A DNA stretch of 20,883 nucleotides from a virus: positions 1-20,883 of the IMG/VR virus record IMGVR_UViG_3300027721_000095; one strand, 5' to 3'. Below the pieces are notes generated by a model, which worked only from the letters and a program-made list of their open reading frames with translations, searched no databases and was not told the DNA's origin. The translations under genes were made by a program, and so were the position numbers. This document shows, in pieces, positions 11,259-19,136 of the stretch (position 1 is its first letter; every line of letters begins with the position of its first letter).

Positions 11259-11530
11259 TGGATAAGCCCGGTCTTTTGGCGAGCCTCATGCGCTGGCTTG
11301 ACAAGGAGGAGTCAGAGGGTCATAAGGCTTCCCCGCCGTCGGCTGAGTGGTCGAAGGAAGAGCGCAAGGAGCACGGAGGCTCTACCGGCAGGAAGTGGGC
11401 TCGGGAGGAGGCGGCTGAAAAGCCGAAGCCCGGAATGCTCGGAACAGGTGGGGCGGGGAACGCGGCTCGGTCGTATCGTGGTCGCCGTGGGCAGATTGAG
11501 AAAGCCATTGACGAGGCGACCGGAGAATGA
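11258..11530 (+). CDS. Hypothetical 90-aa charged protein
   Basis: Starts MDKPGLLASLMRWLDKEES. The short hydrophobic N-terminal helix is followed by a very charged, Gly/Lys/Glu-rich and probably disordered region (about 20-75). GGAGAAAG precedes the ATG, which overlaps the upstream stop (TAATG); its own stop overlaps the portal start (ATGA). Possible minor virion or assembly factor by position only. Confidence 0.75.
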   Translation: MDKPGLLASLMRWLDKEESEGHKASPPSAEWSKEERKEHGGSTGRKWAREEAAEKPKPGMLGTGGAGNAARSYRGRRGQIEKAIDEATGE

Positions 11531-13680
11531 GCACCACACAGCCGTCCACCTCAGTTGACTCCTACTCGGGCAGCACGAGGACCCCAGTAGAACGTCAGCA
11601 ATTCTGGCAAACCCAGCTGATCGCCGCTGAGAAGGAGATGCAGCGGTTCCACAAGCGGGGGAACCAGATCGTTGGGCGGTACTTGGACGAGCGAGGCGTT
11701 ACGGACGTCGGGCGTGTCTCGGAGTCCAGCCGACGCTTCAATCTCTTCCATAGCAACGTCAACATCATGAAGGCGGCGCTCTACTCCAAGCTGCCGAAGC
11801 CTGAGGTGGTGCGCCGCTTCAAGGACCCCGATGATGATGTTGCCCGCGTCGCGGCCAAGATCCTTGAGCGGAACTTGGAGTATGAACTCCAGGAAAGCGA
11901 CTCGTACGACGAGGTGTTCAAGGCCGTAATCCTTGACAGGCTGATCCCCGGCATGGGCACGGTCTGGCAACGGTACGAGGCGGTGACTGGCGTGGCCGAA
12001 GTACAGGCCGGAAGTCAGGTTACGACCGTCGAAACCATCGAGAGCGAAGGCACCCCGCTGGACTACGTCTACTGGGAAGATATCCTGTGGTCGCCGGCTC
12101 GGGTTTGGAAGGAGGTTTGGTGGGTCGCACGGAAGGTATACCTCAGCCGTGACGAGGGGGTTCGTCGTTTTGGCGATGAATTCAAGGAAGTTCCCCTTGA
12201 CAAGATCGGTGCGCGGAACATGGACGCCCGTTCGTCGGCTGGAAATCCGCTTGGCCCGAAGAATCAGGTCCTTAAGAAGGGCTGCGTCTACGAAATCTGG
12301 GACCGCAAGAGTAAAAAGGTCATTTGGCTCGCAAAAGGGCTGAAGAAGCCGCTTGACGAGAAGAATGACTTCCTCAAGCTGCCCGAGTTTTTCCCGATGC
12401 CGAAGCCGTTGTTCGCCTCAACGACGACAACGAACATGATTCCCAACGCTGACTACCTGCTTTGTCAGGATCAGTACGAGGAACTGGACGTTATCAACAC
12501 ACGCATCAGCTATTTGATCCAGGCGTGTAAGGTAGTCGGCGTTTACGACAAGAAAGCCGACGGCGTTCAGCGAATGCTCCAGCAGGCGTCGGAGAATCAG
12601 CTGATTCCCGTGGACCAATGGGCCGCTTTCAGCGAAAAAGGCGGTCTAAAGGGCGTCGTGGACTGGCTTCCCGTTGACCACGTTGCGTCCGTGATTCAGC
12701 AGCTGAATCAGGCCCGTGACACGATCAAACAGCAGATTTACGAGCTTACCGGCCTCGCAGACATTATCCGAGGTGCGAGTGCGGCGAGTGAAACCGCAGC
12801 GGCGCAGAAGATCAAGGCTCAGTATGCCTCTGTTCGGCTTACGGCTCATCAGGACGAGGTGGCGTACTTCTTCTCGCGGGTGTTCTGCATCAAAGCCTAC
12901 CTGATGTGCACGTTCTACCAGCCCGAGCGTTTACTGCGTCAGGCCGGAACGTTCCCGCAGGAGGACCAGCAGCTTCTGGAGCCTGCGATCAAGCTGCTGA
13001 AGGACGAGTTCAACGCGAAGTTCCGCATCCTGGTCACCGCCGACACGTTCACCGACGTGGACTGGCAGCGGGAGAAGGAAGAGCGGATGGAGTTCCTTAC
13101 CGGCGCGTCGCAGTTCATTGAGAAAGCTGCGATGGCCGCTGAGAAGGCGCCTGAGACAGCGCCCATGATGTTCGGGCTGCTGAAATTCGCGGTGGCTGGC
13201 TTCAGGGCGTCCCGTGACGTGGAAGGCATCATCGATCAGGGTGCGGCAGCGGCGATGGCGGCGCTTCAGAAGAAGCAGGCTCAGCCCCCGCAGCCAGATC
13301 CTGAGGCGCAGAAGGTTCAGGCTGAGATGCAGCAGTCTGAGCAAATTCACCAGATGAAGACTCAGCAGGCCGATCAGAAGCACCAGCAGGACATGGCGAA
13401 AATCCAAGCTGATCTTGCGGCTTCGAACGCCATGAACAGCGCGAAGGTGGAGATGCTTCAGCAAGAGATGGAATTTGCTCGGGAGAAGCATCAGCTTGAG
13501 ATGGCGGCGCTGCGCGAGAAGTACGCCGTCAAAGCTGAGGGTGACGTGATTAACGCCCAGACCAAGATGGCGACGAATGCCATGGAACATCAGCAGGACA
13601 TGGCCCACAGCGAGGAGCAGCATCAGCAACAGCTCGAGTTTGCTGCGGTGCAGCAAAAAGAGAGTGACGATAAGAAGTAG
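11527..13680 (+). CDS. Portal protein
   Basis: 717-aa protein expected to form the dodecameric head-vertex ring through which DNA passes. It directly follows the terminase genes and precedes the scaffold and capsid genes. The N-terminal and central part (1-575) fits the size and pattern of podoviral portals, with YVYWEDILWSPARVWKEVWWVARKVYLSRDE and the helical stretch ARDTIKQQIYELTGLADIIRGAS typical of portal stem/wing regions. Residues about 580-717 are a long Gln/His/Met/Glu/Lys-rich coiled coil, the barrel-like extension of some large portals. GGAG overlaps close to the ATG, which overlaps the upstream stop. Confidence 0.88.
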   Translation: MSTTQPSTSVDSYSGSTRTPVERQQFWQTQLIAAEKEMQRFHKRGNQIVGRYLDERGVTDVGRVSESSRRFNLFHSNVNIMKAALYSKLPKPEVVRRFKDPDDDVARVAAKILERNLEYELQESDSYDEVFKAVILDRLIPGMGTVWQRYEAVTGVAEVQAGSQVTTVETIESEGTPLDYVYWEDILWSPARVWKEVWWVARKVYLSRDEGVRRFGDEFKEVPLDKIGARNMDARSSAGNPLGPKNQVLKKGCVYEIWDRKSKKVIWLAKGLKKPLDEKNDFLKLPEFFPMPKPLFASTTTTNMIPNADYLLCQDQYEELDVINTRISYLIQACKVVGVYDKKADGVQRMLQQASENQLIPVDQWAAFSEKGGLKGVVDWLPVDHVASVIQQLNQARDTIKQQIYELTGLADIIRGASAASETAAAQKIKAQYASVRLTAHQDEVAYFFSRVFCIKAYLMCTFYQPERLLRQAGTFPQEDQQLLEPAIKLLKDEFNAKFRILVTADTFTDVDWQREKEERMEFLTGASQFIEKAAMAAEKAPETAPMMFGLLKFAVAGFRASRDVEGIIDQGAAAAMAALQKKQAQPPQPDPEAQKVQAEMQQSEQIHQMKTQQADQKHQQDMAKIQADLAASNAMNSAKVEMLQQEMEFAREKHQLEMAALREKYAVKAEGDVINAQTKMATNAMEHQQDMAHSEEQHQQQLEFAAVQQKESDDKK

Positions 13681-13683
13681 CTC

Positions 13684-13712
13684 TTGCAATATGATGCGTA
13701 AAGTGCTATACT
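13684..13712 (+). promoter_or_regulatory. Rightward promoter of the capsid unit
   Basis: TTGCAA (13684-13689), 17-nt spacer ending TGC, TATACT (13707-13712): near-consensus with an extended -10. The expected start, seven bases after the -10, is the A of the ATG at 13719, so this is a second predicted leaderless start. Confidence 0.75.
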
Positions 13713-13718
13713 GAGTAA

Positions 13719-13925
13719 ATGGGACTACCAGCCGGATATGTAGTAGAGCCGTACACAGAAACAATCACGACTCTTGCTGCCCCCGACTGGCCGTACACCA
13801 TTTCGTTCACACGTACTTCATGGCGCTGCAAGGATCCACAAGGTAATCTCGTGTACGCTGGAGCCTACGAAGACAACTGCCGTCAACAGGCAGAGACCCT
13901 GCTTCAATCAAGAGGTATTCGATGA
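13719..13925 (+). CDS. Hypothetical 68-aa protein, first of the capsid unit
   Basis: Starts MGLPAGYVVEPYTETITTLAAPDW, with SFTRTSWRCKDPQGNLVYAGAYEDNCRQQAETLL following. It appears to be a small beta-rich domain followed by a helix; two cysteines (C37, C54) are present. No ribosome binding site precedes it, in keeping with a leaderless message. Its stop overlaps the next ATG (ATGA). It is relatively AT-rich compared with flanking genes. Function unknown. Confidence 0.7.
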   Translation: MGLPAGYVVEPYTETITTLAAPDWPYTISFTRTSWRCKDPQGNLVYAGAYEDNCRQQAETLLQSRGIR

Positions 13926-14092
13926 CCACCAAGGCTGAGTTGGATCGGAGATTCTCAACCGGCGGCATGACCCGCGCTGATTACGATGCGGCGGTAGCTG
14001 CACTCGTTCCAGCGAAGAAGCCTCACCTGACCCATGACGAAAAGGTCGAGCAGACCACGCTCGAGAAGCACGTCAAGCTGGAGAAGAAGTAG
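13922..14092 (+). CDS. Hypothetical 56-aa protein
   Basis: Starts MTTKAELDRRFSTGGMTRADYDAAVAALV and ends in a Lys/Glu-rich helix (TLEKHVKLEKK). The ATG overlaps the upstream stop (ATGA); the TAG overlaps the GTG start of the next gene. Tight packing in the unit supports it. Likely a short helical protein. Not recognised. Confidence 0.65.
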   Translation: MTTKAELDRRFSTGGMTRADYDAAVAALVPAKKPHLTHDEKVEQTTLEKHVKLEKK

Positions 14093-14436
14093 TGGCTCGT
14101 CGCCGGTACATCTACGACAGCGCTCGCCAAGAGCTTGTGGAAGTGACGCCTGAGTACGAGGCGCCTGCCCGCAACGCTCATACGGCTGATGGCGTACTGT
14201 GGAATGACCGGCATTACACGAATACTCGTGGGCCGAACGGCGAGGACCTGTCCAGCCGTACGAAGCACCGTGAGTTCATGAAGCAAACCGGGCTGACCAC
14301 AATGGACGACTTTCAGTCCACGTGGGACAAGTCCGCGAAGCAAAGGGCGGAGTACTTTACTCAAGGTAAGGGCTCTGCGATCAAGAGAGAGCACATTGAA
14401 CGTGCCATTCACGAACTCACCACACGGAAGAGATAA
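14092..14436 (+). CDS. Conserved phage protein (114 aa, GTG start)
   Basis: Starts with GTG overlapping TAG; GGAGAAG lies 6 nt upstream. MARRRYIYDSARQELVEVTPEY is a pattern often seen ahead of capsid genes in phages of this general type. The middle NAHTADGVLWNDRHYTNTRGPNGEDLSSRTKHREFMKQTGLTTMDDF is polar, and the C-terminus is basic and helical. Its TAA overlaps the scaffold ATG. Role unknown; perhaps head assembly. Confidence 0.8.
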   Translation: MARRRYIYDSARQELVEVTPEYEAPARNAHTADGVLWNDRHYTNTRGPNGEDLSSRTKHREFMKQTGLTTMDDFQSTWDKSAKQRAEYFTQGKGSAIKREHIERAIHELTTRKR

Positions 14437-15470
14437 TGGGTATCCGCGACGCACTTGAAAGCGCCTTTTCGGTTTCTGAAGAAGAGAAGCCGGAACTCGA
14501 ACAGAAAGTAGCAGAGGCTTCGCCGCCCTCTGAGCCGCCAGCCGTATCTACGGAGCCCGAATCGAAGGGCGACGAGTCGCCGCCTCCAGTCGAATCTCCG
14601 GCCGACAAATCGCTGGCCCCTCAAGAGGGCGGCACCCCGAAAGAGCCGCCCCCGCCCACCGATGGCATGGCGGATCAGAAGCTGGAGAAGGCTCCAGGAA
14701 GCTGGAAGCCTGCCGCTCGTGAGAAGTGGGCGTCGGTTGACCCCACGATTCGTGCGGAGATCTACCGTCGTGAAGCTGAGATTTCTCGTGGCCTGAACCA
14801 GTCCACCAAGGACGCATCGTTCGGCCGGGAAATCAACGAAATCGTGGCCCCGTATCAGCACACCTTCCGTGCTGCCGGTACGGACGCGAAGACTGCCGTG
14901 AGTAAGCTGCTGGAGACAGATGCTGTCCTCCGCTACGGCACACCGATTGACAAGGCTCAGCGGGCCTATGAAATCCTCTCGTACTACGGAGTGGACGTTC
15001 AAGCCCTCGGCGCCTTGATCATGGGTGAGCAGCCCGCTCAACAGCCGGTCGACCCGCAGGTTCAAGCTCTACAACAGCGTCTAGCGGCGCTGGAGTCGGG
15101 CAACCAGAACCAGCAGGAGAAGTTTGTAGCAGATTTGAGAACGGAGCTGGAAACGTTCGCCAGCGACCCGAAGAATGAGTTTTATCGAGACGTCCGCCTT
15201 GACATGGCGACGCTACTCGAAGCGGGAAGGGCCAAGGACCTTCAGGACGCCTACGATAAGGCGGTCTGGGCCAACCCGGAAACGAGACAGGTCTTGTTGG
15301 ACCGACAGGCAGTGGAACTCTCCAAGAGCGTTTCGAAGAAGGCAGCGGCAGCACGTGAAGCGAGTTCTTCCATCAATGGATCCGGCGAGCCGGTCACCCA
15401 TCAGGTGGATCCCTCAAATCTTCGCTCTGTTATCGCGTCGGCGTTCGATACCGCTGGGGATCGTCTCTGA
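14436..15470 (+). CDS. Scaffolding protein
   Basis: 344 aa, placed directly ahead of the major capsid gene. Residues 1-75 are acidic and rich in Pro, Glu and Ser and probably disordered. The rest is helical with APGSWKPAAREKWASVDPTIRAEIYRREAEISRG (85-118), a pattern common in podoviral scaffolds, and a Gln-rich coiled coil (about 190-230). Scaffolds guide coat assembly and leave or are cleaved before packaging; the helical C-terminal end usually binds the coat. Start overlaps the upstream stop (TAATG). Assignment rests on position, composition and that pattern. Confidence 0.8.
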   Translation: MGIRDALESAFSVSEEEKPELEQKVAEASPPSEPPAVSTEPESKGDESPPPVESPADKSLAPQEGGTPKEPPPPTDGMADQKLEKAPGSWKPAAREKWASVDPTIRAEIYRREAEISRGLNQSTKDASFGREINEIVAPYQHTFRAAGTDAKTAVSKLLETDAVLRYGTPIDKAQRAYEILSYYGVDVQALGALIMGEQPAQQPVDPQVQALQQRLAALESGNQNQQEKFVADLRTELETFASDPKNEFYRDVRLDMATLLEAGRAKDLQDAYDKAVWANPETRQVLLDRQAVELSKSVSKKAAAAREASSSINGSGEPVTHQVDPSNLRSVIASAFDTAGDRL

Positions 15471-15517
15471 GAACGGTCGAGAGAAGCACGAAACTCAACC
15501 CAACTTTGGAGTCTTAA

Positions 15518-16483
15518 ATGGCATTCCCCAACGTATCTGACATCGTCGCCACGACGATCCAGTCGCGTACCCGCGAAATCGCGGACAACGTGACCAAGAA
15601 CAACGCCCTGCTGAAGAAGCTGGAGCTCAACGGCAACCAGAAGCCGTTCTCCGGCGGAAACGTGATTTACCAAGAGCTGTCGTTCGCGCAGAACGCCAAC
15701 GGCGGATGGTACTCGGGCTACGACCTGTTGCCCGTCGCCGCTGCTGACGTCATCAGCGCCGCCGCGTACCAGATCAAGCAGCTCGCCGTGCCGGTCATCA
15801 TGTCCGGCCTGGAGCAGCTCCAGAACGCTGGCCGTGAGCAAATGATTGACCTGATGGAAGGTCGCATTGGCGTCGCGGAAAGCACGATGGCGAACCTCTT
15901 GGCCGCTGGCGTCTACGCCGACGGCTCGGGTTCGGGCGGCAAGGAGCTCACGGGCCTGAACGCTGCGGTGCCGGTGGACCCGTCCACGGGAACCTACGGC
16001 GGCATCGACCGCGCGACCTGGACCTTCTGGGCGTCGAAGTACAGCAAGCCGTCGCCGGCCCTGACCAGCTCGACGATCCAAGGCGCGATGAACGCGCTGT
16101 GGGCGCAACTGGTTCGCGGCAACGACCGGCCGGACCTCATCCCCATGGACAGCATCATGTGGGGTCTGTACGTCGCGTCGCTGCAAGCTCAGCAGCGTTT
16201 CACGGAGCCGACGGTGGGCCAGCTCGGCTTCCCGACGCTGAAGTACATGACCGCGGACGTGGTCCTGGACGGCGGTATCGGCGGGTTCTGCCCGGCCAAG
16301 ACGCTGTTCATGCTGAACACGAAGTACATCTTCCTGCGTCCGCACTCGGCGCGTAACATGGTTCCGCTTTCGCCGAACCGTCGCTACGCAATCAACCAGG
16401 ACGCCGAGGTGCAGATCCTGGCGTGGGCTGGCAACCTGACAACTTCGGGAGCCCAGTTCCAAGGGCGTCTGGAGTCCGCGTAA
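15518..16483 (+). CDS. Major capsid protein
   Basis: 321-aa coat protein following the scaffold gene; GGAG sits 6 nt ahead of the ATG. Residues about 20-50 (REIADNVTKNNALLKKLELNGNQKPFSGGNVI) and the region DLLPVAAADVISAAAYQIKQLAVPVIMSGLEQLQNAGREQMIDLMEGRIGVAES (67-120) show the N-arm and helical spine pattern of HK97-fold coats. A later loop and beta region YMTADVVLDGG, followed by MLNTKYIFLRPH near residues 265-278, fits the same fold. Length is normal. It is followed by a terminator-like double hairpin, consistent with high expression. Confidence 0.9.
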   Translation: MAFPNVSDIVATTIQSRTREIADNVTKNNALLKKLELNGNQKPFSGGNVIYQELSFAQNANGGWYSGYDLLPVAAADVISAAAYQIKQLAVPVIMSGLEQLQNAGREQMIDLMEGRIGVAESTMANLLAAGVYADGSGSGGKELTGLNAAVPVDPSTGTYGGIDRATWTFWASKYSKPSPALTSSTIQGAMNALWAQLVRGNDRPDLIPMDSIMWGLYVASLQAQQRFTEPTVGQLGFPTLKYMTADVVLDGGIGGFCPAKTLFMLNTKYIFLRPHSARNMVPLSPNRRYAINQDAEVQILAWAGNLTTSGAQFQGRLESA

Positions 16484-16492
16484 CCCTGTGGT

Positions 16493-16541
16493 GGGGTCTT
16501 GGCCGTAGTAGTGGTCCAAGACCCCTTCTACGGCCCTTTTT
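16493..16541 (+). terminator. Terminator with two mutually exclusive hairpins
   Basis: Hairpin 1: GGGGTCTTGG (16493-16502) with CCAAGACCCC (16516-16525), a perfect 10 bp. Hairpin 2: GGCCGTAG (16501-16508) with CTACGGCC (16528-16535), a perfect 8 bp, then C and TTTTT (16537-16541). They share 16501-16502, and the first arm of hairpin 2 lies inside the loop of hairpin 1. Hairpin 2 with the T-run is the canonical terminator; hairpin 1 would block it. Probably partial, as downstream virion genes must be read. Confidence 0.7.
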
Positions 16542-16556
16542 CATCAGGAGAAGTAC

Positions 16557-17159
16557 ATGGCAGCATCCCTTCCAGGCGCAAGCGCAGTTCAGAACGCTGC
16601 GAACCCGTCTCAAGGTCGTGCAGTGATGATGGACCCGTTGTCGGGGCCGAAGGGTTCGCCGTTTGGTGGACGCACCCTTGCCTTCGACGTTGACGGTCAT
16701 CCGGAGTACACGGCCGACCCGACGAATCTCAGCACCGGAGCCCTTCAAACCGGCATCGGCTTTGGTTCCCCGCCAATCATTGGCCCGACGGCCCCCGCCT
16801 CGATTCAAGCGGCGGGCTTCAGCGATGACTATGTTCCCGGTGTTACGAAGCCGGGGCTCGTCGCGGCCACTGACTCGACGCTGGTCTACATCGGCGGCGG
16901 GCGCAGTGACGTAAACGGTCTGCCGAACCCGTACGACGAGCTTGCAGTCGGGCTCGCGATGGCGGGCAACGGTGGTTCGCGTGACGCGGGCGCTGGCCCC
17001 GCATTCACAGGCTTCCCCGTGAAGACTGTGACGGCAACGGGTACAGTCGCAAACGGCGCGGCAGTCGAGACGGGCTTTGTCAACCGCAGCGGCGTGTCAA
17101 TCACGACTGGTCAGTCCGTGTTTGGCTCGGCGACGGCAGCGAACGCAGCGCCGGTCTAA
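16557..17159 (+). CDS. Structural protein, possibly head decoration
   Basis: 200 aa, Gly/Ala/Thr-rich, starting MAASLPGASAVQNAANPSQGRAV. AGGAG lies 6 nt ahead. The sequence lacks charged helices, is beta-rich, and the C-terminal 60 residues (VKTVTATGTVANGAAVETGFVNRSGVSITTGQSVFGSA) look like beta strands. Position right after the capsid gene suggests a decoration or cement protein, but no family was recognised. The TAA overlaps the next ATG (TAATG). Confidence 0.7.
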   Translation: MAASLPGASAVQNAANPSQGRAVMMDPLSGPKGSPFGGRTLAFDVDGHPEYTADPTNLSTGALQTGIGFGSPPIIGPTAPASIQAAGFSDDYVPGVTKPGLVAATDSTLVYIGGGRSDVNGLPNPYDELAVGLAMAGNGGSRDAGAGPAFTGFPVKTVTATGTVANGAAVETGFVNRSGVSITTGQSVFGSATAANAAPV

Positions 17160-17560
17160 TGAACTCAGGCGTTCTCGCCTTTGACGGCACGGGAAGAATC
17201 AAGGCGCTCAGCGTCGCGGACTTCCCGTTGCCGAAGTTCAACGGCGGCACCCCGACAGGCGAGCTAGGCTCGCTTGTTGTCGGTGCTTTCGCCTCGGGCT
17301 ACACGGCAGAGGCGTGGGTCGGCGGTCTGCCGTATACGTTCAGTGGCGCCCTCGTAGTTGACTTCTTTGGTTCGATTGCGCATCACGTCGCAGGCATCCC
17401 GATGACGGCTAACGGTGTCGCAGTTGACGCGGGCGACGCTATTTCATGGGCGCCGGGTGGCCTCCCGCTTAGTGTCATCGGCAAGCTCTGCCTCGCTGTA
17501 ACAGATCCGGTTGATGTCCACGCCTTCAACAACGGCTTTGATCAGGACGCATTCTCATGA
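17159..17560 (+). CDS. Hypothetical structural protein (133 aa)
   Basis: Starts MNSGVLAFDGTGRIKALSV and is rich in Gly, Ala and Val, with beta-type stretches such as LGSLVVGAFASGYTAEAWVGGLPYTFSGALVVDFFG. Probably a beta-sandwich. The ATG overlaps the upstream TAA; the TGA overlaps the next ATG. Likely virion protein by position, composition and neighbours. Not recognised. Confidence 0.7.
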   Translation: MNSGVLAFDGTGRIKALSVADFPLPKFNGGTPTGELGSLVVGAFASGYTAEAWVGGLPYTFSGALVVDFFGSIAHHVAGIPMTANGVAVDAGDAISWAPGGLPLSVIGKLCLAVTDPVDVHAFNNGFDQDAFS

Positions 17561-17694
17561 CCCTTGACGAAGTCCGTAACCAGATCAACGCGCTGCTGCC
17601 CGACAACACGGTGCAGGAAATCACGCCTGCGAAGCTGCGGGCAATTCTTCTATTGATCGCGCAGGCCATCGACGAGGGAGGCTTCGAGCCATGA
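17557..17694 (+). CDS. 45-aa stand-alone LPDNT-type anchor peptide
   Basis: 45 codons starting MTLDEVRNQINALLPDNTVQEITP. LPDNT-x-QEI-x(3)-x-LR is repeated near the N-terminus of the next protein (LPDNTTQEISAGDVR). In phages this motif typically opens fibre-like or surface proteins ahead of their beta domains. Here it is freed from any beta domain, with a predicted C-terminal helix (AILLLIAQAIDE). ATGA overlaps at both ends. It looks like a duplicated N-terminal module kept as a separate gene. Confidence 0.65.
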   Translation: MTLDEVRNQINALLPDNTVQEITPAKLRAILLLIAQAIDEGGFEP

Positions 17695-18260
17695 CCATTA
17701 AGTCGATGCTGGAGCTGCTCGCGCAGGCGGACGCAACGCTACCCGACAACACGACGCAGGAGATCAGCGCCGGCGACGTGCGCCAAATTATCAAGGACTT
17801 TGTGGACAGCGTCACGCCGGGGTATGGAGCGATCCAGGTTACGACGCCTGTCGTCCTTAACCTGACCACGACGCCTCAGGTCATCGCGCCCTTTGACGCT
17901 ATCGTCACAGCGACGCCTGGATTCTTTACCGCGAACCTTAGCGCAGGCAGCGTGACTCGCGCCCTCGGTGGGGTGGCGGGATCCACCTTGCTGTTCGCAG
18001 TCAGCGGCTTCCTGTCTGGCCCGAACAACGCCGACACGATCATCCGCCTCTTTAAGAACGGAGCGCCTACTTCATTCGTCGTGGGCGCCAGTTCAAGTGG
18101 AGCAGCGAACACGACGGCCTTCAACCTCGCGGCCTTCGACTACACCGACGTTGACGCCACGTACGACTTGCGCGCAAGCGTACCGGCCGGAACTGCCACC
18201 ATCACGTTTGACGAAATCGTTCTAATCGCCCAAACCAACCCTGTCAGGAGTTTTGTATGA
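17691..18260 (+). CDS. Head fibre/decoration-like protein with LPDNT N-terminal module and beta-sandwich C-terminus
   Basis: 189 aa. Residues 1-45 contain the LPDNTTQEISAGDVRQIIKDFVDS module (17-40). From about 50 on it is Thr/Val/Ala-rich with alternating strands (IQVTTPVVLNLTTTPQVIAPF, STLLFAVSGFLSG, TIIRLFKNG), resembling C1q/TNF-like jelly-roll domains of phage surface proteins. A trimeric surface fibre or decoration of the head is the likely role; host attachment is possible. The ATG overlaps the upstream stop; the stop overlaps the next ATG. Assignment by pattern only. Confidence 0.6.
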   Translation: MTIKSMLELLAQADATLPDNTTQEISAGDVRQIIKDFVDSVTPGYGAIQVTTPVVLNLTTTPQVIAPFDAIVTATPGFFTANLSAGSVTRALGGVAGSTLLFAVSGFLSGPNNADTIIRLFKNGAPTSFVVGASSSGAANTTAFNLAAFDYTDVDATYDLRASVPAGTATITFDEIVLIAQTNPVRSFV

Positions 18261-18469
18261 ACCCGCTTTTGCTTATCGCCGAAGGCATCGCTGCTCTGCT
18301 GCTCGGCCCCGTTATCCTTCCCGCCGCCACCATCGCGCAGACGAAGCCTGAGCTGTGCGCGGCCATGAAGGGCACCTATGACGTTAAGGCGCCCGATCAG
18401 TGCAAAGACGGTAGCTGGCTCGCGCTGGTGCCGATTTTGAAGGAGGCGGTTCCCGCCCCCAAGAAGTGA
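18257..18469 (+). CDS. Small secreted or membrane-anchored protein (70 aa)
   Basis: Starts MNPLLLIAEGIAALLLGPVILPAATIA, a long hydrophobic N-terminal stretch that may be a signal peptide or anchor, followed by a short soluble part with two cysteines (C34, C49) that could pair in an oxidising compartment. Pro/Lys-rich C-terminus. It overlaps the previous stop by ATGA. A membrane protein within the virion block might be a lysis, superinfection-exclusion or host-surface factor, but nothing decides among these. Confidence 0.65.
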   Translation: MNPLLLIAEGIAALLLGPVILPAATIAQTKPELCAAMKGTYDVKAPDQCKDGSWLALVPILKEAVPAPKK

Positions 18470-18509
18470 TGTGCTCTACCACCGTCGTAACCTCAAAAGG
18501 ATAATTAAT

Positions 18510-19127
18510 ATGGCCCTCAATGCTCAGCAGGTCGAAAACCTGCAGAACTCAACACCCACCGACTGGAACAAGTTTGATCAGCAGTTGCAGAACATGAGCA
18601 ACTGGGACTCCAATCGCTTTGCGATGGACAAGAACCTGCACGTTCGGTTCTACATGAAGCCTCGGCTGAACCCCGACAGGTCGGCAGAAGCGAACAGGGC
18701 CATCTACGAGGACACCGAGTACGTCGAAATCATGATCCCCGGTGACAAGCACAACATCATCCAGCGCCCGGTCTGGGAGCAGGACATTGTGCGCTTCGGC
18801 GAGCTCTACAACAAGTTCAAGGCGGGCCAGGATCAAGTCATTGGCACCCCGCTCGGCGTCGTGCCGTTCCTCACGCCGGCTCAGGTCGAAGAGTTCGGGT
18901 TCTTCAACGTCAAGACGGTGGAGCAGCTCGCCAACCTCAACGACGGCATTTCGGGCCGCTTCATGGGCGCTCACGAGTTGAAGGCCAAAGCGAAAGCGTG
19001 GCTGGATACGGCGACCAGCGGCGAAACCCTACTTCGGCGCATTCAAGAGCTGGAAGCTCAGCTTGCGGCCCGCGCCGAGGACAAGCCGCAACCTGAGCCG
19101 AGGCCTGCGGTCGCAGTCAAGAAGTAA
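18510..19127 (+). CDS. Conserved phage protein (205 aa), head-tail region
   Basis: Start at 18510 set by AAGGA 8 nt upstream; an earlier GTG in frame at 18471 is unlikely. Residues 43-66 and 70-104 (LHVRFYMKPRLN, EDTEYVEIMIPGDKHNIIQRPVW) and GTPLGVVPFLTPAQVEEFGFFNVKTVEQLANLNDGIS (113-149) form a pattern I recall from many uncharacterised phage proteins near the connector genes. The C-terminus is a coiled coil followed by a Pro/Glu/Lys tail. Function unknown. Confidence 0.8.
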   Translation: MALNAQQVENLQNSTPTDWNKFDQQLQNMSNWDSNRFAMDKNLHVRFYMKPRLNPDRSAEANRAIYEDTEYVEIMIPGDKHNIIQRPVWEQDIVRFGELYNKFKAGQDQVIGTPLGVVPFLTPAQVEEFGFFNVKTVEQLANLNDGISGRFMGAHELKAKAKAWLDTATSGETLLRRIQELEAQLAARAEDKPQPEPRPAVAVKK

Positions 19128-19136
19128 GGAGCCAAG

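Noticed and set aside
12931-13764. Minus-strand 277-codon Leu/His-rich frame
   Set aside because: It is the mirror of the Gln/Glu-rich coiled coil of the portal protein, which reads as leucine repeats on the other strand.
15401-16519. Minus-strand 372-codon frame opposite the major capsid gene
   Set aside because: Antisense to an assigned gene with strong signals; Arg/Val-rich mirror composition typical of GC-rich shadow frames; it also crosses the capsid terminator.
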